64,000 nucleotides of DNA from Nocardia sp. CC227C. GTDB lineage: Bacteria > Actinomycetota > Actinomycetes > Mycobacteriales > Mycobacteriaceae. How positions within the stretch are numbered: position 1 is the stretch's first letter; every line of letters begins with the position of its first letter. The position numbers were made by a program, and so were the translations under genes. Under the pieces are notes generated by a model. It searched no databases. It was not told the origin of the DNA and saw only the letters and a program-made list of their open reading frames with translations. Where the stretch lies: positions 248,001 to 312,000 of the forward strand of contig NZ_JASITE010000007.1 of NCBI RefSeq assembly GCF_030767025.1, read 5' to 3'. Below, one piece after another: positions 17,702 to 26,644 of the stretch.

Positions 17702-19310
17702 GTTCGGCGGCGCGGTCATCGCGGTACTCCTCGTCGTCGCTGGGCAGTCCGGCGAAGTCGCCCGCCTCCTCGCTGAGCAGGAACTCGGCCAGGGCCTCCA
17801 GATGATCGGTGATGGTGACATCCCGGTCCAGGTAGGGCACGACGGTGCGCACCCGTTCGTACAGTGGGCGCGTCCACGAGCTGAGACCGTCCGCGCCCCG
17901 GATGTCGACGGCCTGGCAGGCGCACAGCAATTCGAACGCGATCACATAGGCGGCGTTGCGCAGAATCTCCCGGGCCCGGCGGGCAGCGACGAATCCGAAG
18001 GACACGATGTCCTGGAAGTCGGCGGTGGTGGTCAGCGACTGGACGGAGACGGGGACGGTGAGGGTGCGGGTCTCGGCCGTCACGGACGCGGTCATGAACT
18101 GCCCGCCCATGAGGCCCAGCCGGAGTCCGGGATCCTCCCGGCACAGGAAGGGTGGCAGGCCATTGCTGTTGGACTGGTCGAGGAACCGATCGACGCGCCG
18201 GTTGGCGAGGTTGGTCACGGTGGTGAGGGCGATGCCCAGGTGGTCCATGGCCATGGCGATGTACTGACCGTGGAAGTGCCCGTTGTGGAAGGCTTCCCGG
18301 ATATCGGGCAGCACGATGGGATTGTCACTGGTGGAATTGAGTTCGTTCTCGACGGTCGTCTCGATCCAGTCCAGGCTGTCGAGCACCGGGCCCAGGATCT
18401 GCGGCGTGCAGCGAATGGAATACGCGTCCTCGATCGCCATCTTCTCGACGCCGCCCGCCGCGCCGTCGCGGCGGGCGGCGAGGATCGCCTCGATATCGCG
18501 TTCGGACCGCGCCAGTCCGGAGTCGCGCAGGCCACGGTGGATGCGGGCGGCGGCCCGCGCCTGGCCACGGTGCGGTTTGACCGCGTGCACCCGCGGGTCG
18601 AACGGATCCACGATGCCCGCGAGACCCTCGATGGCGAGAGCGGAGATCACGTGGTACAGCTCGACCAGCCGCCGCGCGGACCGGTAGGTGAGCAGGGCGA
18701 TGCCCACCATCCCGGCGGTGCCGTTGATCATGGCCAGGCCCTCCTTGTAGCCCAGCCGGGCCGGGGTGATCCCGGCCCGCCGCAGGGCCTCACCGCCGTC
18801 GAGGATCTCGCCCCGGTAGCGGGCCTTCCACTGTCCGATGCCGACCATCGCGATATAGGCGAGGGGGCCCAGATCGCCGCTGGTGCCCAGCGATCCCTTC
18901 TCCGGAATGCAGGGCACGACATCGGCATTCAGCATGGCGATGTAGATGCGGAGGTTCTCCGGCCGGATGGCGGAATTGCCCAGTGACAGCGAGACGATGC
19001 GGGTGATCATGATGGCGCGGGTGGTGTCCGCGTCGAGATAGGCCCCGACATTGGTGGCGACGGCCCGGATCAGGTTCTCCTGCAACCGCTGTGCGTCGGC
19101 GGCCGGGACGAAGCGGTCGGCGAATCCGCCGACGCCGGTGGTCACCCCGTAGATGATCCGGCCGTCGGCGACGAATTCGTCCAGCAGCGACCGGGATTCG
19201 GCGACACGATGCCAGGAGCGATCGTCGAGGTCCACGGGCCACCGGTCGAGCGCGGCGCGGGCCACCTGGTCGAGGGTGACGCGGTCATCGAGTCGAATGG
19301 TCAATCCCAT
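17694..19310 (-). CDS. MIO-type aromatic amino acid ammonia-lyase or aminomutase
   Basis: A 538-residue member of the HAL/PAL/TAL/aminomutase family. The MIO-forming tripeptide is Thr143-Ser144-Gly145 in SLGTSGDLGPLAYIA, in place of the usual Ala-Ser-Gly. The catalytic Tyr54 is in IIYGVTTGVGG, and later active-site motifs are STSDNP and QSLTTTADFQD. The selectivity loop reads NLIRAVATNVG, matching neither histidase (SH) nor tyrosine lyase (HL). It would make cinnamate from phenylalanine, or a beta-amino acid if an aminomutase; a TSG motif is, to my memory, also found in the Pantoea phenylalanine aminomutase AdmH. In this cluster it should supply the starter acid, like EncP. Confidence 0.85.
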   Translation of the reverse strand: MGLTIRLDDRVTLDQVARAALDRWPVDLDDRSWHRVAESRSLLDEFVADGRIIYGVTTGVGGFADRFVPAADAQRLQENLIRAVATNVGAYLDADTTRAIMITRIVSLSLGNSAIRPENLRIYIAMLNADVVPCIPEKGSLGTSGDLGPLAYIAMVGIGQWKARYRGEILDGGEALRRAGITPARLGYKEGLAMINGTAGMVGIALLTYRSARRLVELYHVISALAIEGLAGIVDPFDPRVHAVKPHRGQARAAARIHRGLRDSGLARSERDIEAILAARRDGAAGGVEKMAIEDAYSIRCTPQILGPVLDSLDWIETTVENELNSTSDNPIVLPDIREAFHNGHFHGQYIAMAMDHLGIALTTVTNLANRRVDRFLDQSNSNGLPPFLCREDPGLRLGLMGGQFMTASVTAETRTLTVPVSVQSLTTTADFQDIVSFGFVAARRAREILRNAAYVIAFELLCACQAVDIRGADGLSSWTRPLYERVRTVVPYLDRDVTITDHLEALAEFLLSEEAGDFAGLPSDDEEYRDDRAAEHV

Positions 19311-19349
19311 GGCTACGAGCCTTTCTCGAACGGATACGCCTGTCGGAGG

Positions 19350-20567
19350 TCACCAGGTCAGGGGGAGGGCGTGCGGGCCGCGCACCTGCAGGCCCGACCG
19401 CCACCGCAGTTCGTGCCCGGGTACCGCCAGCCTCAGATCGGGGAAGGCCGAGACCAATTCCGTGAGTGCGACGGTGAGTTCCATCCGGGCCAGCTGCGCG
19501 CCGAGACAGTGGTGTGCGCCGTGCCCGAAGGTGAGGTGGCGGTTGCGTTCCCGGTCCAGGCGTACCGCCAGCGGGTCGGCGAAGACGTCCGGATCGGTAT
19601 TGGCGGCGATGGTGGGCGCGATGACGACCTCACCGGCCGCGATGGTGACGGGGGCGGCGGTGTCGGCCCCCAGGGTGATCGGTGCGGCGGTGACCCGGGC
19701 GCGGAAGCCGCCCGCGCCGAGTGGGAGCACGCGCAGCAGTTCCTCGACCGCCGGGGCGATACGGGCCGGATCGGCGGCGAGCCACCGCCAGGCATCGGGC
19801 CGGGTCGCCAGGGTGTAGACGGAGTTGGTGAGTTGTGCCGACGTCGTCTCGAATCCGGCGACGAGCAGATCGGTGGCGAGCGCCACCACCTCGGCGCGGG
19901 TCAGGCGTCCGGCCCGCATGCCGGTGACCAGGGCGCCGATCAGGTCGTCGTGCGGTCGTCGGACACGCTCGCCCACGAGATGGTCGAAGTAGTCGCCGAG
20001 TTCGCGGGCCGCGGCCGCGACCTGTTCGGGTGTGGCCGCTGTGCTGGAGAGCATGGTCTGGCTCCATCGCCGGAATCGGTTCCGGTCCGCGGCGGGCACA
20101 CCGAGCAGGTCGCCGATCACGATGGCGGAGAGCCGCTGGGCGAACTGTGCGACGAGTTCGGCACGACCGGCCGCCCGCAGCTCGGCGATGAGCGTGCGCG
20201 CGGCGCGCCGGGTGGCCGGCCGCAGCGCCTCGACTCGGCGTGCGGTGAACCAGGACGCCACCGCCCCGCGCAACCGGGTGTGCTCGGGTGCGTCCAGCGA
20301 CATCAGCAGCCCCTCGCCGCCGGCGCGGGGCAGGATGCGCGGCGTCGCGGGATCGGTGGTGGCGGCGCGGCGACAGTCCGGCGAGGCGAAGACGGCGCGG
20401 ATGTCGCGGTAGCGGGTGAGCAGCCAGGCACAGCCTTCGAACGGCAGCCGGACACGGGCGATCGGCGTACGGGAACGCAGGGTGGCGAACACCGTTTCGA
20501 CGTGCAGCGCGTCCGGTTGGGCGACGGGGAAGTCGCATATCGGCGTCGCCCGCGCGGCGGCCGTCAT
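19350..20567 (-). CDS. Cytochrome P450 (canonical) of the PKS operon
   Basis: A 405-residue soluble bacterial P450. All motifs are intact: I-helix DLLVAGFETTS, K-helix EELLRVLP (ExxR), and heme loop FGHGAHHCLGAQLAR. ATG 20567 overlaps the stop of the flavoprotein gene by 1 nt (TGATG). It probably hydroxylates the polyketide late in the pathway, as EncR does for enterocin. No ferredoxin gene is seen in the cluster, so electrons must come from elsewhere in the genome. Confidence 0.9.
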   Translation of the reverse strand: MTAAARATPICDFPVAQPDALHVETVFATLRSRTPIARVRLPFEGCAWLLTRYRDIRAVFASPDCRRAATTDPATPRILPRAGGEGLLMSLDAPEHTRLRGAVASWFTARRVEALRPATRRAARTLIAELRAAGRAELVAQFAQRLSAIVIGDLLGVPAADRNRFRRWSQTMLSSTAATPEQVAAAARELGDYFDHLVGERVRRPHDDLIGALVTGMRAGRLTRAEVVALATDLLVAGFETTSAQLTNSVYTLATRPDAWRWLAADPARIAPAVEELLRVLPLGAGGFRARVTAAPITLGADTAAPVTIAAGEVVIAPTIAANTDPDVFADPLAVRLDRERNRHLTFGHGAHHCLGAQLARMELTVALTELVSAFPDLRLAVPGHELRWRSGLQVRGPHALPLTW

Positions 20568-21967
20568 CAGCACGCCGCCGCGCCGGTCGGGGTGGCGGGC
20601 AGGATGTTCGGATTGAGCCGGAAGAAGTTGTCGGGATCGTAGGCGGCCTTGATCTCCCGGAGCCGCCGGTACTTGGCCTGCCCATAGGAGTCGGCGGTGC
20701 GGTCGTCCTCGTCGGGATTCATGAAGTTGACGTAGCCGCCGGACAGGAAGCCCGCGATGGCGGCGTACCCCTCGCGCGCCCAGGCGACATTGGCCGTGTC
20801 CTGCGCGGGATCGTTCCAGGCCGCCGCGAAACTCAGCACGTACGGCAGGTCGCGGTTGTGGTAGGCGGTGGCGTCGGTGGGCACCCGGGCCACGGCGCCG
20901 CCGAGGTACAGCAACTCCAGCTGCGAGAACGGCGAGGTGATCCGGCTGCCGTGGTGCAGCACCTGGTCGATCAACGCGTCGGGCAGCGCGGCCGCGTATC
21001 CACTCTTGGTGCAGATGCGTTCGGGGACAACGGCTCCCGGAAACGCGTAGGCCTGGACGCCGCGATAGGGGAGGGTGGCCTTGGTGACGCCGTGGCAGGG
21101 CGCGAGCGCGATGATCTCGTCGATGGCGGCCTCGCCGTCGACCGGGTTGCCCACCCAGCAGGCCATCGAGCACAGCACCGGCGTGCCCCACAGCGGCTTC
21201 GGGATCTCGGGCAGTGGCGGCGCGAGTCGCAGATAGAACACCCAGGTGAGTTCCTCGGGGGCGGTGGGCATCCGGTCGCGCCAGGTGGTCAGGACGTGGC
21301 GGGCATCATCGAGGGCGAAGTAGCCGCAGAAGAATCGAATCGGTCCCACGCGGTGCAGGTCGAACTCGAATTCGGTGACGATGCCGAAGTTTCCGCCGCC
21401 GCCGCGCAGCCCCCAGAACAGGTCGGGGTGCTCGGTCGCGCTCGCGGTGACCCGTTCGCCGGTGGCCAGGACGACCTCCGCCGATCGCAGGCTGTCGATC
21501 GACAGCCCGTATTTGCGGCTCAGCCAGCCGAACCCGCCGCCGAGTACGAGACCGCCCAGCCCGGTGTGCGAGACCACGCCCGCCGGGGTGGCGAGCATAT
21601 GCGCCTGGGTCGCGGTGTCGAAGGCGCCGAGCAGGCAGCCGCCCTGGGCGCGGGCCACCATGGCGTCCGGATCGACGGCCACCGCGGACAGTGATCGCAG
21701 GTCGATGACGAGGCCGTCGTCACAGGTGGAGTGACCGGCCATGGAGTGGCCGCCGCAACGCACCGCGACCGGCACCTCGGCGGCGCGCGCCCAGGTCACC
21801 GCGGCCTGCACGTCGGCGACGGAGGCGGCTCGCGCGACAGCCAGCGGATGGCGGTCGATCATGCCGTTCCAGACGCGACGCGCGCGGTCGTAGCCCGGAT
21901 CGCAGGGCCGGACGACCGGACCGGTCAGGCGGTCCGTGAGGGAGTTCAGATCGGCTGTGGGTGGCAT
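20567..21967 (-). CDS. FAD-linked oxidase, BBE family, EncM-like
   Basis: A 466-residue berberine-bridge-enzyme-type flavoprotein. The FAD_binding_4 domain covers about 35-210 and the BBE C-terminal segment is GGYVNFMNPDE to PDNFFRLNPNI. His74 in RCGGHSMAGHS is the expected covalent FAD attachment residue. The second, cysteinyl linkage seen in bicovalent members is absent (the region reads HTGLGGLVLGGGFGW), so it is mono-covalent like EncM. EncM oxidises a poly-beta-ketone and triggers a Favorskii-type rearrangement in enterocin biosynthesis; the gene neighbourhood supports a similar role. AAGGA precedes the ATG, 3 bp after the AT gene. Confidence 0.85.
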   Translation of the reverse strand: MPPTADLNSLTDRLTGPVVRPCDPGYDRARRVWNGMIDRHPLAVARAASVADVQAAVTWARAAEVPVAVRCGGHSMAGHSTCDDGLVIDLRSLSAVAVDPDAMVARAQGGCLLGAFDTATQAHMLATPAGVVSHTGLGGLVLGGGFGWLSRKYGLSIDSLRSAEVVLATGERVTASATEHPDLFWGLRGGGGNFGIVTEFEFDLHRVGPIRFFCGYFALDDARHVLTTWRDRMPTAPEELTWVFYLRLAPPLPEIPKPLWGTPVLCSMACWVGNPVDGEAAIDEIIALAPCHGVTKATLPYRGVQAYAFPGAVVPERICTKSGYAAALPDALIDQVLHHGSRITSPFSQLELLYLGGAVARVPTDATAYHNRDLPYVLSFAAAWNDPAQDTANVAWAREGYAAIAGFLSGGYVNFMNPDEDDRTADSYGQAKYRRLREIKAAYDPDNFFRLNPNILPATPTGAAAC

Positions 21968-21970
21968 CGG

Positions 21971-22984
21971 TCATTCCTTCCGGCCGGAGGCGGCGGTCGT
22001 GATCGGGGTGCCGAGCCGGGCGAGCGCGGTGGCCAGGGCGGCGCGGTCGGCACCGGGTGGGAGTCGCCGGGGCGGCAGCAGCGCGATGCAGCGGCTGTCC
22101 CCGGCCGCGACCGGGGCGGTGCGCCGGGCCAGCGCCGACAGGGATTGCCCGGGACCGGTTTCGACGAGGGTGCACGGTCCGCCGGCGAGGACGGCGCGCA
22201 GCGCCGGTCCGAACAGCACCGGCCGGGCCGGTTGGGTCAGCCAGAATTCGGGGTCGGTGGCGTGGCCCGGGTCCAAGGGGCCGCCGAGGTATCCCGAGTA
22301 CATGGGCAGGCGCGGGGCGCGCAGTCCGGCGGACAGCCGCGCGCCGGCCGGCCCCGTCGCGGCATCCGGTGCCCCGGCATTCATGAGCGGGCTGTGAAAC
22401 GGTTGCAGCGCATGGACATCCGCGCAGGTGATGCCGTCCGTGCGCAGCCGTTGCCGGGCGGCGTGCAGCCCGTCGCTGCCTCCGCACACCAGTACCTGCC
22501 GGGGGCCGTTGACCGCCCCGATCACCACGTCGGGCAGCCCGGTGAGCCGTTCCCGCACCGATTCCGGATCGGCGGCCACGGCGAGCATGCCGCCCGCGGG
22601 GGCATGGCGATAGTGCCGCACGAAATCGGCCAACAGCGCGAGGGCGTCGGTGAAGTCGAGGACATCGGCGACGACCGCGGCCGCGATCTCACCCACGCTG
22701 TGCCCCAGCACGGCGTCCGGGCGGATGCCCGCGGCCATGACGGTGCGGGCGAGCGCGCAGTTCACCGCCAGCAGCAGCGGCTGCGCACGGGTGATGTCGT
22801 GGAACAGCGGCCCGGGATCGGGCCGCAGCCAGATCTTGCGCAGGGCGGGATCGTCGAGAACGGTGAACGCCGCGTCCATGGTGTCGGTGAACGTCTCGTC
22901 GGCGCCGTAGAGGTCGGCGGCCATGCGCGGATGCTGTGCGCCCTGGCCGGGGAACAGGAAGACGATGCGGGAGCGGGCGCTCAT
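21971..22984 (-). CDS. Acyltransferase (FabD/EncL-like), lacking the usual carboxylate-binding Arg
   Basis: A 337-residue acyl-CoA:ACP transferase-fold protein. It has FLFPGQGAQ at the N-terminus and the catalytic Ser96 in GHSVGE; the second His is in QPFHSPL. In malonyl transferases an Arg lies 8-9 residues before the PAGG/PEG turn and binds the free carboxylate; here that stretch is LADFVRHYRHAPAGG, with no Arg at that place. This suggests a monocarboxylic substrate such as benzoyl or cinnamoyl, as proposed for EncL. ATG 22984 overlaps the ACP stop (ATGA). Confidence 0.8.
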   Translation of the reverse strand: MSARSRIVFLFPGQGAQHPRMAADLYGADETFTDTMDAAFTVLDDPALRKIWLRPDPGPLFHDITRAQPLLLAVNCALARTVMAAGIRPDAVLGHSVGEIAAAVVADVLDFTDALALLADFVRHYRHAPAGGMLAVAADPESVRERLTGLPDVVIGAVNGPRQVLVCGGSDGLHAARQRLRTDGITCADVHALQPFHSPLMNAGAPDAATGPAGARLSAGLRAPRLPMYSGYLGGPLDPGHATDPEFWLTQPARPVLFGPALRAVLAGGPCTLVETGPGQSLSALARRTAPVAAGDSRCIALLPPRRLPPGADRAALATALARLGTPITTAASGRKE

Positions 22985-23223
22985 GCCGGGGCACCGTTGA
23001 CCCATCGCATCAACTGTTCGGGAGTGGTCAGGTCCCACAGGGTCTCGTCGGGGATCACGATGCCGTGCGCGCGTTTGAGATGTGCGCAGGTTTCCATCAG
23101 GGCCAGCGAGTCGAAGCCGAGTTCGGTGAAGTCCGTGGTCGTGAAATCGCCGTCCAGGTTGATGGATTCGTCCTCGCCGGCGCTCGCGATCATGGCCGCG
23201 CGGAGTTGTTCGGTGGTCAGCAT
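22981..23223 (-). CDS. Type II PKS acyl carrier protein
   Basis: An 80-residue ACP. The phosphopantetheine serine is Ser39 in ELGFDSLALMETC, with the four-helix pattern and acidic helix II expected. It lies between the chain-length factor (43 bp upstream) and the acyltransferase (ATGA overlap) in the PKS operon. Confidence 0.93.
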   Translation of the reverse strand: MLTTEQLRAAMIASAGEDESINLDGDFTTTDFTELGFDSLALMETCAHLKRAHGIVIPDETLWDLTTPEQLMRWVNGAPA

Positions 23224-23266
23224 CGGTCTGCCTTTCTCGTGCGTTGCTTTCTCCTGCGTTGAACGC

Positions 23267-24469
23267 CTATTTCCGGAGCACCAGCGCCGAATGGAAGCCG
23301 CCCGCGCCGCGGGCGAGCACCAGCGCCGTGGTCAGCGGCGTATCCCGGGCCCGCCCGCACACCAGGTCGATGGGCAGGTCGGTGGACGGCACCTGCGGTG
23401 CGGGCGGAATCACGTTGTCGCGCAGGGCCAGCAGCGCGCACACCACATCCAGCGGTCCGGCTCCGGCCATCAGGCGGCCGGTGCCGCTCTTGGGTGCGGC
23501 GACGGGGACGCCATGTGGTCCGAAGATCTCCGCCAGCACGGCGGCCTCGGCCGTGTCCGCGGCCCGCGTGCCCGCCGCGTCGGCGAAGACCACGTCGACG
23601 TCACCCGGGCGCAGTCCGGCGTCGGCCAGCGCGGTGGTCACCACCCGGTGCAGGGGCCGGGTGTGCGAAGGATCGTCGCGGGGATCGAATCCGGACGCGT
23701 ACCCGGCGATGCGGCCGTAGACGGTGCCGAGTTCGACGGTGTCGCCGGCTTCGAGCACGAGCATCGCACCCCCTTCGCCGGGCACGTAGCCGTCCGCGGC
23801 GGGGGAGAACGGACGATAGCCCGCGGCGGGTTCGCGTGCCGGGGACAGTGCGCCGGAGGCTTGGTGCGAGACCCAGCCCCAGGGATCGAAGGAGGATTCC
23901 ATCCCACCCGCGATCGCCATCGAGCAGCGGCCGCGGCGGATGGTGCGGCGCGCGTGCCCGAGGGCGTCGAGCCCGCCGGACTGTTCGGCCACCAGCACCG
24001 CGCCCGGCCCGCGCAGCCGGTGGCGGATCGAGATCTGACCGGTGTTGACCGCGTAGAACCAGGCGAAACACTGGTAGACGCTGACACTTTCGCGGCCCTC
24101 GGTCCACAGCCGCCGCATCTCGCGATGGGAGAACTCGAAACCGCCGGTCGCATTGGAGGTGACCACCGCGCAGTCGAACGGGTCGCGATGGTCGAGGTCG
24201 ATCTTGGCGTCGGCGAGCGCCCGTTCCGCGGCGACCAGGGCGAGCTGGGTGACCCGGTCGGTCTGTGTGATGAGCCGTCCCGGGAGATGGTCCCTGGCGA
24301 CGAAATCCGGGATCACCCCGGCGAGCGCGCTGCGGTAGCGCCGATCGAAATCGTCGACGACACGGATGCCGGATTCCCCGAGGCAGGTTCGCCGCCAGTA
24401 TTCGTCGACGGTGAGCCCGGTCGGGGCGAGGACGTCGACACCGGTCACGACGCAGTCGGTGCGGGTCAT
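23267..24469 (-). CDS. Ketosynthase chain-length factor (KS-beta)
   Basis: A 400-residue KS-fold protein. The active-site Cys is replaced by Gln163 in LVAEQSGGLDALGHARR, the hallmark of chain-length factors in aromatic type II PKSs. The remainder of the KS fold is present, but the catalytic His motifs are also degenerate (FADAAGT, PKSGTGRLMAG). ATG 24469 overlaps the KS-alpha stop as ATGA, the classical coupled KS-alpha/KS-beta pair. It would set polyketide length together with KS-alpha. Confidence 0.93.
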   Translation of the reverse strand: MTRTDCVVTGVDVLAPTGLTVDEYWRRTCLGESGIRVVDDFDRRYRSALAGVIPDFVARDHLPGRLITQTDRVTQLALVAAERALADAKIDLDHRDPFDCAVVTSNATGGFEFSHREMRRLWTEGRESVSVYQCFAWFYAVNTGQISIRHRLRGPGAVLVAEQSGGLDALGHARRTIRRGRCSMAIAGGMESSFDPWGWVSHQASGALSPAREPAAGYRPFSPAADGYVPGEGGAMLVLEAGDTVELGTVYGRIAGYASGFDPRDDPSHTRPLHRVVTTALADAGLRPGDVDVVFADAAGTRAADTAEAAVLAEIFGPHGVPVAAPKSGTGRLMAGAGPLDVVCALLALRDNVIPPAPQVPSTDLPIDLVCGRARDTPLTTALVLARGAGGFHSALVLRK

Positions 24470-25722
24470 GCGGTCACCTTTCGCAGCACCATGGCACTCT
24501 GGAAGCCGCCGAAGCCGCTGCCCACGGTGAGCACGGTGTCGAGCTCGGCCTCGCGGGCGGTCAGCGGCACATAGTCCAGATCGCAGCGGGGGTCGGGTTC
24601 GTGCAGATTGGCGGTGGGCGGGATGAGCGAATCCCGCATGGCCAGCAGGCAGGCGGCGATCTCGATGGAGCCGATCGCGCCGAGGGAGTGCCCGACCATC
24701 GACTTGATCGAGCTGACCGGCACGCGGCGGGCGTGCTCGCCCAGACCGCGTTTGATCGCGGCGGTCTCGTGCATATCGTTCTGCTTGGTGCCCGAGCCGT
24801 GCGCGTTGACGTAGCCGATCGCCTCCGCCGGAACCCGCGCCTGCGCCAGCGCCTGGCCGATTGCCCGCGTCATCTCCTCGCCCTCGGCGGTCAGGCCGGT
24901 CATGTGATAGGCGTTGCAGGTGGAGGCGTATCCGGCGACCTCCCCGAGAATCGGCGCGCCGCGGCGCACCGCTCGCTCGAACTCCTCCAGCACCACCATG
25001 GCCGCGCCCTCGGCGATGGCGAAGCCGTTGCGGCGGCGGTCGAAGGGTTTCGCGGCGGTGGCGGGATCGTCGTTGTCCGGGGTCGTGGCGCGGATGGCGT
25101 CGAAGCACGCCACCGCGATCGGCGTGATCGGGGCGTCGGTGGCTCCCGCCAGCACGATGTCCGCCGAACCCTCCTCGATCAGGGTCGCGCCGTGCCCGAC
25201 GGCATCGATACCGGAGGTGCATCCGGCCGAGACCACACTCACCGGCCCCTCCGCCGCGGCGACCCGCGCGACCTCCCGGGCGATGGAGCCGGGCGTGAAA
25301 TAGTCGAACAGATGCGGTGACTGGTAGCTCTGATCGACGAACCACTCGGCCCCCTGGTCGGACAGCACCACGTACTCCTGCTCGATGCTGGTGGCCGAGC
25401 CGACCGCATTGCCGACCGTCACGCCGACTCGCCCGGGGTCGCGGTCCTCGCTCAGCCGGGCCTGGGCCAGCGCCCGCCGGGCGCAGATCACGGCCAGCAT
25501 GGCGGCTCGATCCAGCCGCCGCGTCTCGCGGTGGCTCAACCCCATGGCCAGGGGGTCGAGATCGATCTCCCCGGCGACCTGGGAACGGAACTGGCTGGGA
25601 TCGAAGGCGGTGATCCGGCGGATCGCCGTCCGCCCCGCGGTGATCATGGCCCAGAAGCCTTCGGTGTCCACCGATCCCGGTGCCAGTACTGACAGTCCGG
25701 TTACTACGACTCGTCGACGCAC
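24466..25722 (-). CDS. Type II PKS ketosynthase KS-alpha
   Basis: A 418-residue beta-ketoacyl synthase. The catalytic Cys168 is in VVSAGCTSGIDAVGHG; the two His are in VNAHGSGTKQND and KSMVGHSLGAIG. Length and motifs match ActI-ORF1-type enzymes. GTG 25722 (VRRRVVVTGLSVLAPG) is chosen because this is where family members begin; an in-frame ATG at 25758 lacks a ribosome site. It is the first gene of the minus-strand operon and is divergent from the ketoreductase, sharing a promoter region with SARP-type repeats. Confidence 0.93.
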   Translation of the reverse strand: MRRRVVVTGLSVLAPGSVDTEGFWAMITAGRTAIRRITAFDPSQFRSQVAGEIDLDPLAMGLSHRETRRLDRAAMLAVICARRALAQARLSEDRDPGRVGVTVGNAVGSATSIEQEYVVLSDQGAEWFVDQSYQSPHLFDYFTPGSIAREVARVAAAEGPVSVVSAGCTSGIDAVGHGATLIEEGSADIVLAGATDAPITPIAVACFDAIRATTPDNDDPATAAKPFDRRRNGFAIAEGAAMVVLEEFERAVRRGAPILGEVAGYASTCNAYHMTGLTAEGEEMTRAIGQALAQARVPAEAIGYVNAHGSGTKQNDMHETAAIKRGLGEHARRVPVSSIKSMVGHSLGAIGSIEIAACLLAMRDSLIPPTANLHEPDPRCDLDYVPLTAREAELDTVLTVGSGFGGFQSAMVLRKVTA

Positions 25723-25791
25723 ACGGCACAGCCTGCGGCGGGGATGTCCACATCGCATCGAAGTCCGGTCGCGGCCGAGCGCGAACCGGTC

Positions 25792-25809
25792 TCGAAGCGA
25801 GCTCGAAGC
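25792..25809. promoter_or_regulatory. Candidate SARP binding site in the divergent KS/KR promoter
   Basis: TCGAAGC at 25792-25798 and TCGAAGC at 25803-25809, separated by GAGC, give a perfect direct repeat with an 11-bp period. A related TCGAAGT is at 25758-25764 and a weaker GAGAAGC at 25815-25821. The KR Shine-Dalgarno GGAGGA is 42 bp downstream. This is the best candidate for activation of both PKS transcripts by the SARP. Confidence 0.7.
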
Positions 25810-25859
25810 CCGACGAGAAGCGTGACCGCAGAATCCCAGTCGATGAGTTCGGAGGAATC

Positions 25860-26621
25860 ATGGGCGGCGTGGCACTGGTCACCGGCGGCACCAGCGGTAT
25901 CGGGTACGCGTGTGCGAAACAGTTGCACGACAGTGGTTTCCGAGTGGTGATCACCGGGCGTGACGAGGTCAAGCTGGACAAGACGCTCGCCGAACAACCC
26001 GCGTGGGCGGGGTATGTCAACGACGTCCGCGACCGCCACGCGGTGCGCGATCTCGTCACGACGGTGGCCGCCGCGCACGGGCCGATCGAGGTGCTGGTCA
26101 ACAATGCCGGGCGCGGTGGCGGCGGGCCGATCGCCACCATCAGCGACGAGCTGTGGCTGGACGTGATCGAGACCGATCTCAACAGCGTGTTCTGGGTGAC
26201 CCGGGCGGTGTTGAACGAATGCCCCACCATTCGCGGGGCGTCCGGCCGGATCATCAATATCGCCTCCACCGGCGGCAAGCAGGGGGTGCCGTACGGCACG
26301 CCCTATTCCGCCGCCAAGGCGGGCGTCATCGGGTTCACCAAGGCGCTGGCGAAGGAACTCGCCGCCACCGGGGCCACCGTCAACGCGGTGTGCCCCGGCT
26401 ATGTCGAGACGCCGATGGCGGTGTCGATCCGGGAGTCCTATTCGAGTATGCAGGGCATCTCCGAATCGGAGGTGCTGGCGAACTTCGAGGCCAAGATCCC
26501 GTTGGGCCGCTACAGCACGCCCGAGGAGGTCGCGGGAATGGTCGGCTACCTGGCCGGCCCGGCCGCGGCATCGGTCACCGCGCAGGCGATCAATGTCTGC
26601 GGCGGACTCGGCAGCTACTGA
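25860..26621 (+). CDS. Polyketide ketoreductase, ActIII/EncD type
   Basis: A 253-residue SDR. It has the nucleotide motif TGGTSGIGYACA, the NNAG motif VNNAGRGGGG, and the Ser-Tyr-Lys site in IASTGGKQGVPYGTPYSAAK. The stretch NAVCPGYVETPMA and the C-terminal VTAQAINVCGGLG are close to ActIII-type C9 ketoreductases. GGAGGA lies just before ATG 25860. It would reduce one keto group of the nascent poly-beta-ketone with NADPH. Confidence 0.92.
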   Translation: MGGVALVTGGTSGIGYACAKQLHDSGFRVVITGRDEVKLDKTLAEQPAWAGYVNDVRDRHAVRDLVTTVAAAHGPIEVLVNNAGRGGGGPIATISDELWLDVIETDLNSVFWVTRAVLNECPTIRGASGRIINIASTGGKQGVPYGTPYSAAKAGVIGFTKALAKELAATGATVNAVCPGYVETPMAVSIRESYSSMQGISESEVLANFEAKIPLGRYSTPEEVAGMVGYLAGPAAASVTAQAINVCGGLGSY

Positions 26622-26644
26622 CACCCACGTCCCGAAAGCGAGCC

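Noticed and set aside
23267-26299. A 1010-codon minus-strand frame, seemingly a giant fused KS protein
   Set aside because: Only the part from 24469 down is the chain-length factor; upstream of it the frame is a shadow of KS-alpha and antisense of KR. The real ATG is fixed by the ATGA overlap with the KS-alpha stop.
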